From Verrucomicrobiota bacterium (GTDB lineage Bacteria; Verrucomicrobiota; Verrucomicrobiia; Chthoniobacterales; UBA10450), in contig QHNB01000086.1 in NCBI GenBank assembly GCA_003217965.1, positions 1 through 13,525 on the forward strand: a stretch of DNA of 13,525 nt, written 5' to 3'. The notes beneath the pieces were generated by a model that did not search any database, had not been told where the DNA came from, and saw only the letters and a list, made by a program, of their open reading frames with translations. This document shows, piece by piece, positions 6,365-12,781 of the stretch. Position numbers and translations under genes: made by a program. Positions within the stretch are counted from its first letter, which is position 1; the number at the start of each line of letters is the position of its first letter.

Positions 6365-7114
6365 ATGCGCACGGCTGCAGTCTATGACATTCATGGGAAT
6401 CTTCCCGCACTCGAGGCGGTCCTCCACGAGATTCGTCGAGCACAAGTAGATCAGGTAATCGTCGGAGGTGATGTAATACCTGGGCCTATGCCACGCGAAA
6501 CACTTGGAGCTTTGCTCGAACTGGATATTCCCTTGCATTTCATCCATGGCAATGGCGACCGAGAGGTGCTTGCAACGAGGGCAGGCAAGGAGACAGATGC
6601 CGTTCCGGAGCGGCTTCGAGAGGCCATGCGCTGGAATGCGCAGCAGCTGCTTCCGGAACATGAGCACTTGTTGGCGAGCTGGCCATTGACCCTTCGCCTT
6701 GAGATGACGGGGCTAGGCCAGGTACTTTTTTGCCACGCAACGCCGCGAAACGACACTGACGTATTTACGCGTTTCACTCCGGAAGAGCACCTCTTACCAA
6801 TTTTCGAAGGGCTCAATGTAGCTTTGGTCGTTTGCGGTCATACTCATATGCAATTCGACCGAAGGATTGGAAAGATTCGAGTTGTAAATGCCGGCAGTGT
6901 GGGAATGCCATTTGGGCAATCGGGTGCCTCCTGGCTGTTACTTGGACCGCACGACGTTCAGTTCCAGCATACTTCCTACGATCTCGAGAAGGCTGCCGAG
7001 CGCATCCGGAATACCACCTATCCACAGGCTGACGACTTTGCCGCGCATAACATCCTGCGACCTCCGTCGGAGCGAGAGATGCTTGAACTGTTTGCCAAAA
7101 CTGAACTGAAGTGA
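6365..7114 (+). CDS. Metallophosphoesterase (calcineurin-like, YfcE/Metallophos_2 type)
   Basis: 249 aa, a usual length for small cytoplasmic metallophosphoesterases that hydrolyse phosphodiesters or phosphomonoesters with a two-metal centre. Metal-site motifs in order: D8-x-H10-G-N12 (YDIHGN), GGD36 (VIVGGDVIPGP), GN64-G-D66 (HGNGD, the variant found in this subfamily instead of GNHE), H near residue 124 (FCHATPRNDTD), and the C-terminal CGHTHMQFDR. All ligands expected for the fold are present, so the enzyme is probably active. The substrate cannot be told from sequence. Start at ATG 6365 places the first motif at the usual distance from the N-terminus. The next gene starts 34 bp downstream and may be co-transcribed. 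Confidence 0.9.
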   Translation: MRTAAVYDIHGNLPALEAVLHEIRRAQVDQVIVGGDVIPGPMPRETLGALLELDIPLHFIHGNGDREVLATRAGKETDAVPERLREAMRWNAQQLLPEHEHLLASWPLTLRLEMTGLGQVLFCHATPRNDTDVFTRFTPEEHLLPIFEGLNVALVVCGHTHMQFDRRIGKIRVVNAGSVGMPFGQSGASWLLLGPHDVQFQHTSYDLEKAAERIRNTTYPQADDFAAHNILRPPSEREMLELFAKTELK

Positions 7115-7148
7115 AACATAGGCAATTCAGAATCGCTGAAATACGTTG

Positions 7149-7685
7149 ATGCAGGAAACCGCAGACATAGAAGTCCGGCCATTTTCCAGCCGCGAAGAAT
7201 ACGAGCTGATGGTCGATTACTTTCTCAAGGCTGATGACTGGTTTTTGCGCGGCATGGGTGTAGACCGGCTGAAGCTTCCTTTACGAGAAAAATGGCTGGA
7301 TGATCTCTTAGTCGACTATAGAAAACCGGACCATCAACGGGACCGGTTTTACCTGGTTTGGCTACTTCGAGGAGAGCGGGTTGGCCACTCAAGCATCAAT
7401 AATATCATCTTTGGCGCTGAGGCATTCATTCATTTGCATCTTTGGAAACCAGAATTACGAAGAGCAGGTCTCGGGACGGAATTCGTGCGAAAGTCTGCCA
7501 ACTTTTATTTCGACCGATTCCAGCTAAAAAAGCTGCTTTGCGAACCGTGGGCGGAGAATCATGCCCCGAATCGAGTATTAGAGAAGCTCGGATTCACTCT
7601 CGTCAAGCGATACAAGACTATTCCCGGTGTGATTGCCTATGAGCAAGAGGTGAATCACTACGAGCTGCTTCATCAAACAAAGTAG
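7149..7685 (+). CDS. GNAT-family N-acetyltransferase (RimJ/RimL-like)
   Basis: About 178 aa from ATG 7149; a TTG directly in front (7146) is a less likely start. It transfers acetyl from acetyl-CoA to an amine. Seen: the acetyl-CoA pyrophosphate loop RRAGLGTEFVRKS (R-x-x-G-x-G), the following helix, and the C-terminal ENHAPNRVLEKLGFTLVKRY motif typical of GNAT proteins acting on small molecules or N-termini. The N-terminal part (YFLKADDWFLRGMGVDRLKL) is unusual and may form the acceptor site. It is followed 17 bp later by a second, dissimilar GNAT gene. Acceptor unknown. Confidence 0.88.
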   Translation: MQETADIEVRPFSSREEYELMVDYFLKADDWFLRGMGVDRLKLPLREKWLDDLLVDYRKPDHQRDRFYLVWLLRGERVGHSSINNIIFGAEAFIHLHLWKPELRRAGLGTEFVRKSANFYFDRFQLKKLLCEPWAENHAPNRVLEKLGFTLVKRYKTIPGVIAYEQEVNHYELLHQTK

Positions 7686-7689
7686 AAGC

Positions 7690-7695
7690 AGGAAG
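7690..7695 (+). promoter_or_regulatory. Ribosome binding site for the second GNAT gene
   Basis: AGGAAG lies 7 nt before ATG 7703 and is one of the few clear Shine-Dalgarno sequences in the window; most genes here lack one. It supports the chosen start and independent translation within the GNAT pair. Confidence 0.55.
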
Positions 7696-7702
7696 TAGAA
7701 CT

Positions 7703-8155
7703 ATGACCTCGTCCGCAGTGGAAGGATTGATTATTCGTTCGGCGGTCGCAGCGGACGCGGCTCGGATCGCCGAGCTAAGTGGGCTTCTCGGTTATCCGAT
7801 TCCACAGGAGGCTGCCGTGTCCAGAGTTGAGCACGTCCTGGCCCGTTCGGGGCATGTTCTCCTGGTGGCCGAGAGGCCATCGGCCGGACTCGTGGGTTGG
7901 ATTCATGCGGCAGAGCAGGAGCGGCTTGAGGCAGGCCGCCGTTGTGAGATTTTGGGTTTGATTGTAGCCGCCGGCCAGCGAGAGCAGGGAATCGGTCGGC
8001 GCTTGGTAGCGCGAGTGGAATGCTGGGCAAGTGAGCATGGCTTCGAGGAGCTTTCGGTGCGCAGCAATATCATCCGAACCGAATCGCATCCGTTTTATCA
8101 GCGATCGGGTTACACCAGAGCGAAGACGCAACACGTTTATCGAAAAAAGATCTGA
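7703..8155 (+). CDS. GNAT-family N-acetyltransferase
   Basis: 150 aa, typical single-domain GNAT length. Seen: N-terminal strand LIIRSAVAADAARIAELSGL, the central strand leading into EILGLIVAAGQREQGIGRRL (acetyl-CoA loop Q-R-E-Q-G-I-G), and the C-terminal SHPFYQRSGYTRAKTQHVY, where SHPFYQRxGY is the usual GNAT motif B. The overall pattern resembles small-molecule or aminoglycoside-type acetyltransferases, but resistance cannot be inferred. Preceded by AGGAAG at good spacing. Probably in one transcript with the upstream GNAT and the phosphoesterase. Confidence 0.9.
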   Translation: MTSSAVEGLIIRSAVAADAARIAELSGLLGYPIPQEAAVSRVEHVLARSGHVLLVAERPSAGLVGWIHAAEQERLEAGRRCEILGLIVAAGQREQGIGRRLVARVECWASEHGFEELSVRSNIIRTESHPFYQRSGYTRAKTQHVYRKKI

Positions 8156-8305
8156 GCGGCTCCGAATTCGAATAACCGCTCGTACTGAATAATTTTGGCG
8201 TCGTTTTAGGCCGAAAGTCATCATTTGTCGGTGGAGAAATCAGATCGCCCTTGACGCTTGCGATTGGTCGCCAATTTTTATTGTGTCCAATCGATCTGGA
8301 GCAGT

Positions 8306-8515
8306 ATGCGAATCGCTCAAGTAGCACCCCTTTATGAGAGTGTGCCTCCCAAATGCGACGGAGGAACCGAGCGGATCGTGTCTTATCTCACCGAGGAATT
8401 AGTTCGACAGGGTCATGACGTGACGCTCTTCGCAAGTGGTGACTCGGTGACTCGAGCGCGGCTAGTCGCCGCCTGCCGGCGCTCGCTCCGTTACGAGAAG
8501 ATGGTGCTAAAGTGA
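8306..8515 (+). pseudogene. 5' remnant of a family 4 glycosyltransferase gene
   Basis: From ATG 8306 (preceded by GGAG at 8298-8301) the frame encodes 69 residues beginning MRIAQVAPLYESVPPK and continuing with DGGTERIVSYLTEELVRQGHDVTLFASGDS. This is the N-terminal Rossmann strand, donor-loop and first helices of GT-B, family 4 glycosyltransferases. Intact members run to roughly 350-400 aa. Here homology stops after ACRRSLR and a stop follows seven codons later, with no recognisable continuation in any frame of the next 200 bp. The catalytic C-terminal domain and most of the acceptor domain are absent, so this is a deletion remnant. An upstream in-frame ATG at 8258 is not supported by the family. 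Confidence 0.75.
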
Positions 8516-8585
8516 TCGCCTGAACTTCGCGAGGGCGCAGGAAACCTGGGTTTGCGGACGAATGAAAGGGAATGACGTGCTAGTT

Positions 8586-8614
8586 TAGCAGCAATCTAGT
8601 TGTTATTGCAGCTA
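8586..8614. repeat. Imperfect inverted repeat in AT-rich intergenic DNA
   Basis: TAGCAGCAAT (8586-8595) faces ATTGCAGCTA (8605-8614) across a 9-nt spacer, with 9 of 10 positions complementary. An AT-rich run follows, and a TATAAT hexamer lies further down at 8664-8669, 46 bp before the next start, with no convincing -35 partner. It could be an operator for the gene at 8716 or a weak hairpin after the glycosyltransferase remnant. Confidence 0.35.
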
Positions 8615-8715
8615 TTATAAATATAGGGGCTCACCCTTTTTCCATGATCGTTTGCTCTTTGCTTATAATCAATAACTGAAGCTGACTCGCTAGCTGCTCC
8701 ACGCTCTTCTTACTT

Positions 8716-9396
8716 ATGAGCACTTCTCCTTCACTGCGTCGTGAGGATATTACCTCGTACGAACCAGCCGATTGCATCACCCGTAACGAGCACGAAACGC
8801 CCAGGCTTTATTCTCTTGCCCGCGCCCGAGACACACGTCGCAAAAACACGATCCGGTTCAAGTGCGTCGAGTGCAATCGCCAGATGGAAGCGCGTTCACA
8901 AGATGGCGGCGTGGATACTCAGTGCCCGCATTGCAGTGCTCCAATAACCGTTCCGCGGATCCCGTCCAACCCTTATCTACGTCCCATTCACATGATCGCC
9001 CGCCAGATCAAGGCGGTGCCGTTTCCATTTCCGTATCTGCCGCAGGTTATCCAACTATCCGTGCTAGTGCTCGTGCTCGGAATTTTTGCCTTTCTTTTCA
9101 TCACCATCGGTTTGGTTTCCCAAATCGCCGGAGTTCTCAAGGGATTGATCTTGGATGCGCGCAGGCATTTGCAAGAAGGAGCCGCGGTTGAACGAAGCGC
9201 CCAAGCTATTAGTATCGCAATTTACGCGGGCCTTTGGCTTCCGTTCTGGCTAATTCAACTGCCATTTTCCTTCATCGGGTCGCTTTGGACGGTTCATCGG
9301 TTCGGCGCCCTCGTCACAGTGGCGGTATTCTTGGCGGTCGTTGACGCGATGGTGTTCTATTCGTCCCAAATCATCAGACTTTTCCACTCGTTCTGA
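8716..9396 (+). CDS. Zinc-ribbon membrane protein of unknown function
   Basis: 226 aa. Seen: a polar N-terminal tail (1-45), a zinc ribbon with C50-x2-C53 and C70-x2-C73 (FKCVECNR ... TQCPHCSAPITVP), a linker, then a hydrophobic half with about three membrane segments (near residues 114-143, 161-189, 193-216). The ribbon resembles the short treble-clef modules found at the start of many planctomycete and verrucomicrobial proteins of unrelated function. The tail-ribbon-membrane order puts the ribbon on the cytoplasmic side if the first helix exits. No enzymatic motif is visible and no named family is recognised. It stands alone, with 200 bp before and 146 bp after it. Confidence 0.75.
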   Translation: MSTSPSLRREDITSYEPADCITRNEHETPRLYSLARARDTRRKNTIRFKCVECNRQMEARSQDGGVDTQCPHCSAPITVPRIPSNPYLRPIHMIARQIKAVPFPFPYLPQVIQLSVLVLVLGIFAFLFITIGLVSQIAGVLKGLILDARRHLQEGAAVERSAQAISIAIYAGLWLPFWLIQLPFSFIGSLWTVHRFGALVTVAVFLAVVDAMVFYSSQIIRLFHSF

Positions 9397-9542
9397 GCAA
9401 GCCCTCGGAACTCTCCGCAGGGTTTGGCCTAACAATAAGCCGGCGGCGGGAGGGTCCAAATGTCCCAGGTTCTGCTGAGCCCTGGGCAAAAACGCAACTT
9501 TTGTCCGCGGGCGGGTTTTTAATTTTTTGAAACTCACCCGTT

Positions 9543-10076
9543 ATGAAATGGAACAGATTGATTATTTTTAGCAGCGTCGCCTTGGGGCTGTTCGCGATTT
9601 CGACTGCACGGGCCCAAGGACATATGCATGGCGGCACATCGGGAACGGGTGGCCGTGTAGGACCCGGAATGACTGGCGGCGGTTTTCACGGTCATGATTT
9701 CGGCGGTCATCGTTTTCATCATCATTTCAACGATTTCGTCTTCTTCGACTTCGGGTTTCCGTTTTGGGGGTACCCGTTCTACTACCCATATTCCTTTTAT
9801 TATCCATATCCCTACTACGGGTACGATCCCTACTACGGTTACTACGGAGCGCCCGGGTATCACGGGTATGTTGGATACCAACACTACGGCGGCAGTGGCT
9901 CCGTTGTTATCGAAGTGCAACGTCGGCTGGCGGCTGGTGGCTACTATCACGGAGCAATTGATGGCGTGATTGGCAGTGGCACCCGCCGCGCAATTCGCGG
10001 TTACGAGCGCAGCCATGGTTTGCCGGTGGACGGAGTGCTTAGTCGGCGTTTTCTCGCTACCCTCGGATTGGCCTAG
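9543..10076 (+). CDS. Secreted His/Gly/Tyr-rich protein with peptidoglycan-binding domain
   Basis: 177 aa. Seen: a clear signal peptide (MKWNRLIIFSSVALGLFAIS, cleavage expected after ARA at residue 24), a Gly/His-rich stretch (about 25-62, with several HH and GH pairs that could bind metal), a strongly Tyr/Pro-rich aromatic stretch (about 75-113, repeated YYxYPY and YYGYY units), and a C-terminal peptidoglycan-binding-1 domain (about 118-177: VVIEVQRRLAAGGYYHGAID, then DGVIGSGTRRAIRGYERSHG). The domain holds the expected IDGxxGxxTRxAIRxYQ-like core, so wall or periplasmic anchoring is likely. The middle is low complexity and its role is unknown; structural or surface functions are possible. 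No Shine-Dalgarno is seen. Confidence 0.88.
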   Translation: MKWNRLIIFSSVALGLFAISTARAQGHMHGGTSGTGGRVGPGMTGGGFHGHDFGGHRFHHHFNDFVFFDFGFPFWGYPFYYPYSFYYPYPYYGYDPYYGYYGAPGYHGYVGYQHYGGSGSVVIEVQRRLAAGGYYHGAIDGVIGSGTRRAIRGYERSHGLPVDGVLSRRFLATLGLA

Positions 10077-10483
10077 CTCTTTCGCCCGGGTTGATTTGGT
10101 GGGCGGGCTCGTGGCAGCGCCGCGGGCCCGCTCAGGGCTCGAACTGATGCGACTCGTCCGGATCAGCGACTGCTCATTGGATAAATTCGGTTGAGGACTC
10201 GGAAAGCGCTCGCGAGCAGGCGAGCGACACTACACCGGGTGCTGGAGCGTGCGCTGGCTCCGAGGCATCTGCCGCTGAGGACAGCGGCGGCTACAATACC
10301 GATGTCGGAGCCGTAATATGATCTCCGTCCGTGCTGCCGACAAAAGCGTGGAAGTAACGTAATCGACCGCGGGCCCCGGCGGAACGAGAAATGGGAAATA
10401 GAAATTGCGGAGCGAGCGGAACAAAGAGACTCGCATTGTCGCCGACAATAATTGAAGTATTGGCGAGCCCGAGCAAAGATTAC
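10077..10483. other. Repeat-rich intergenic gap with palindromes
   Basis: About 400 bp without a believable gene. It holds the hairpin element listed at 10207-10295 and a compact palindrome ATTGTC-GCC-GACAAT at 10435-10449, 35 bp before the VOC remnant. Open frames on both strands here (a 170-codon one on minus, and an N-terminal extension of the VOC remnant on plus from 10391) run across these repeats and look non-coding. Confidence 0.65.
10207..10295. repeat. REP-like palindromic element (two hairpins, GGCTACAA edge)
   Basis: Two perfect 7-bp stems: CGCTCGC (10207-10213)/GCGAGCG (10220-10226) with a 6-nt loop, and GCCGCTG (10271-10277)/CAGCGGC (10282-10288) with an AGGA loop, followed by GGCTACAA. 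Read on the minus strand it starts TTGTAGCCGCCGCTGTCC, a pattern I associate with abundant intergenic repeats of soil Verrucomicrobia. No transposase gene of the REP-associated type is in the window. Confidence 0.6.
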
Positions 10484-10857
10484 ATGCAGAGCGTGACCGG
10501 AATCGGAAGGTTCTTCTTTCGTGCAAAAGATCCAAGTGCGGTTGCGGGCTGGTATAAAGAACACCTTGGCGTTGATCTTGCGCCGGCCGAGTACAACCAA
10601 AGACCTTGGTCTCAGGAAGGGAGTCCAACGTTCATTGCTCCATTTCCTATAGATACGGATCACTTTGGAAACCAAGGTAAACCTGGATGCTCAACGTCCG
10701 CGTCCGTAAGCTTCGAGCCGGTGGTGCAGCCGCTTCGTCGCTGAGAATCCGAGTTACGATCGATGCAGAGATTTATCCTAATGGACGAAATCCAATGGAG
10801 TTTTGGGGACTCGCCGGAGAAAGCCTAGCACGAGAACGGCTGATCAAGTACCATTGA
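10484..10857 (+). pseudogene. VOC/glyoxalase-family pseudogene (frameshift plus internal deletion)
   Basis: From ATG 10484 the frame reads as the N-terminal half of a single-domain VOC protein (GIGRFFFRAKDPSAVAGWYK, then EHLGVDL), ending in HFGNQGK at about 10680. The continuation is one frame away, from 10684: WMLNVRVRKLRAG, then IDAEIYPNGRNPMEFWGLAG. This matches the usual C-terminal half, WMLNFRV ... YPNGRF ... NPIELWEPAG. A single missing base near 10681-10683 explains the shift. In addition, about 11 codons normally present between YPNGR and NPxELW (the RFARLHDPEG segment) are absent, and the middle is weakly conserved. Two independent lesions argue for true decay rather than a sequencing slip. 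Confidence 0.75.
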
Positions 10858-10891
10858 GAAGTCCCGCTCAGCGTCCACCATTTCAATAATC

Positions 10892-12781
10892 ATGAGTGTC
10901 ATTGGGATTACCGGCGGGATTTCGACTGGTAAAACCGCTTTTGCAGACTGTCTCCGCGCATTGCTACCTAAGGTGCGGTTTTTTGACGCGGATGAAGTGG
11001 CACACGAGTTGACCTACTCCAACGAAAAAGTACTCGGCGAAATTAGAGCGCACTTTGGTCCGTCCGTGTTTCAACAAAATGGGGAGTTGAATCGAGCGGC
11101 ACTCCGGGCCATAATCTTTAACGCGCCGGAGAAACGAGGCGATCTCGAACAAATTCTTCATCCGCGAATTCGCCAGCGCTGGAGCGGCGAAGCGGAAAGA
11201 TACCGGAATTCCATCGAATTTTTTTTTGCGGACATACCACTTCTTTATGAAACGGGCGGTGAAGCGCTTTGCGATCGCGTGACGGTGGTGGCCTGCTCAG
11301 AAGAGATCCAGAAGGAAAGATTGATGAAGCGAACGCGAATGACTGATATGGAAGCCCAAACCATTATCGGCGCGCAAATGCCACTGCCGGAAAAAGCAAA
11401 GCGAGCCGATCACGTGGTGTGGAATAATGGGACGCGAAAACCCGAGCCAAGGTCCGATACTCTGCCTCGCGACAACAACGAGGTGGGCTCGGCTGCCACG
11501 CTTGTTCGGAAAAAGGATGTACCTGCCTCGGTCGACTTAAATGCGTTACACCGATTTTCTCCGGAAGAGCTGGCGGCGCTGGGGCGACAATTTGACGTTT
11601 TCCTGCATCCGGCGCGGAGCCGACATTATCAGATTCTCGATTTGTTACGTGGGGCATTGAGCTCCGGATCGACGGTCACGGCGGAAGGGTTTATTGACCC
11701 AGTCGGCGATTCGTTCACGTTGCTGCGCTGGCCCGAACTGAACTTTTTGCCAGTGCCGGAAGATGTGGGCGTGCCGCGCACACTGCTGCAACAATTTCAT
11801 CTCCGCCCGGGTCAGAAGGTGGGAGGAAAATTGCGACTACCGCGTGAGCGTGAAAAATCGCTGATGCTCGATCAGATTACGACAATCGAAGGCGCTCTGG
11901 TCGCGGAGTGGAGCGAGAAAAAGGATTTTGAAAATTTGACGCCGCTTTATCCGGAAGGGCGAATCTTGCTCGAGAACAACACCACCAAATCGCTGGAAGC
12001 CCGCGCGGTCGATTTGCTTGCGCCACTCGGTCGCGGGCAACGTGGTTTAATTGTGTCACCGCCACGGGTTGGCAAAACGATTTTGCTGAAAGAAATCGCC
12101 AAGGCGATTCGCGTGAATCATCCTGAAATCGAGCTCATCATTCTTCTGGTCGACGAACGGCCCGAAGAAGTAACCGATCTGGAGCGGGAAGTAGATTGCC
12201 AAATTTATAGCTCGACCTTTGACGAAAGCTCGCAACGCCACATCCAAGTTGCAGAATTGGTACTGGAACGCGCCAAGCGGCTGGTGGAATTGAAAAAGGA
12301 CGTCGTTATTTTGCTCGACAGTATTACCCGACTCGCTCGCGGCTATAACAACCTGCAGCCGGGGCGCGGCCGGATCATGTCCGGTGGTGTCGAGGCCAAG
12401 GCGCTCATGAAACCGAAGCGATTTTTCGGGGCAGCTCGCAACGTGGAAGAGGGGGGCAGTCTAACTATTCTCGCCACTGCCCTGACCGATACTGGTAGCC
12501 GAATGGACGAAGTGATTTTCGAGGAATTCAAAGGCACTGGAAATATGGAGCTGCATCTCGATCGCGCGTTGGTGGAAAAACGAATGTATCCGGCGATTCA
12601 CCCGCTACAAACCGCCACTCGCCGGGAGGATCTACTCTATCATCCGGACGAATTGGAACGGGTGCATGTATTGCGGAAAACAATGGCCGCGCTTCCTCCA
12701 ATCGAAGCAATGGAAATTCTGATTTCAAATCTTCAAGCAACGAAAACGAATGCCGAGTTGCTTCTGGCGGGACTGCGGTGA
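10892..12781 (+). CDS. rho: Dephospho-CoA kinase fused to transcription termination factor Rho
   Basis: 629 aa in one uninterrupted frame. Residues 1 to about 182 are CoaE, the last enzyme of coenzyme A synthesis: P-loop GGISTGKT (8-15), DAD (32-34), LHPRIR (89-94), PLLYETG (116-122), then ADHVVWNNG. Residues about 183-215 are a variable linker. Residues about 216-629 are Rho, the hexameric RNA helicase that ends transcripts: an N-terminal helical part with SRHYQILDLLRGAL, an RNA-binding fold (GFIDPVGDSFTLLRW, altered from the usual GFGFLR core), Walker A PPRVGKT (390-396), Walker B VVILLDSITRLARGYN, the MSGGVEAKAL loop and GTGNMELHLDR. All catalytic elements of both enzymes seem present. The usual CoaE C-terminal helix is not apparent. 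No in-frame ATG lies in the linker; a GTG at 11483 (residue 198) could in principle start Rho alone. The next gene overlaps the stop. Confidence 0.93.
   Translation: MSVIGITGGISTGKTAFADCLRALLPKVRFFDADEVAHELTYSNEKVLGEIRAHFGPSVFQQNGELNRAALRAIIFNAPEKRGDLEQILHPRIRQRWSGEAERYRNSIEFFFADIPLLYETGGEALCDRVTVVACSEEIQKERLMKRTRMTDMEAQTIIGAQMPLPEKAKRADHVVWNNGTRKPEPRSDTLPRDNNEVGSAATLVRKKDVPASVDLNALHRFSPEELAALGRQFDVFLHPARSRHYQILDLLRGALSSGSTVTAEGFIDPVGDSFTLLRWPELNFLPVPEDVGVPRTLLQQFHLRPGQKVGGKLRLPREREKSLMLDQITTIEGALVAEWSEKKDFENLTPLYPEGRILLENNTTKSLEARAVDLLAPLGRGQRGLIVSPPRVGKTILLKEIAKAIRVNHPEIELIILLVDERPEEVTDLEREVDCQIYSSTFDESSQRHIQVAELVLERAKRLVELKKDVVILLDSITRLARGYNNLQPGRGRIMSGGVEAKALMKPKRFFGAARNVEEGGSLTILATALTDTGSRMDEVIFEEFKGTGNMELHLDRALVEKRMYPAIHPLQTATRREDLLYHPDELERVHVLRKTMAALPPIEAMEILISNLQATKTNAELLLAGLR

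Noticed and set aside
9464..9530. Possible terminator after the zinc-ribbon gene: CCCAGG/CCTGGG stem and a later T-rich run
   Set aside because: The stem has an 11-nt loop and is followed by A's, and the T-rich run at 9511-9530 is not attached to a convincing stem.
10163..10675. 170-codon minus-strand open frame
   Set aside because: Runs through the palindromic repeats and the VOC remnant; Ser/Arg-rich, with no domain and no upstream signal.
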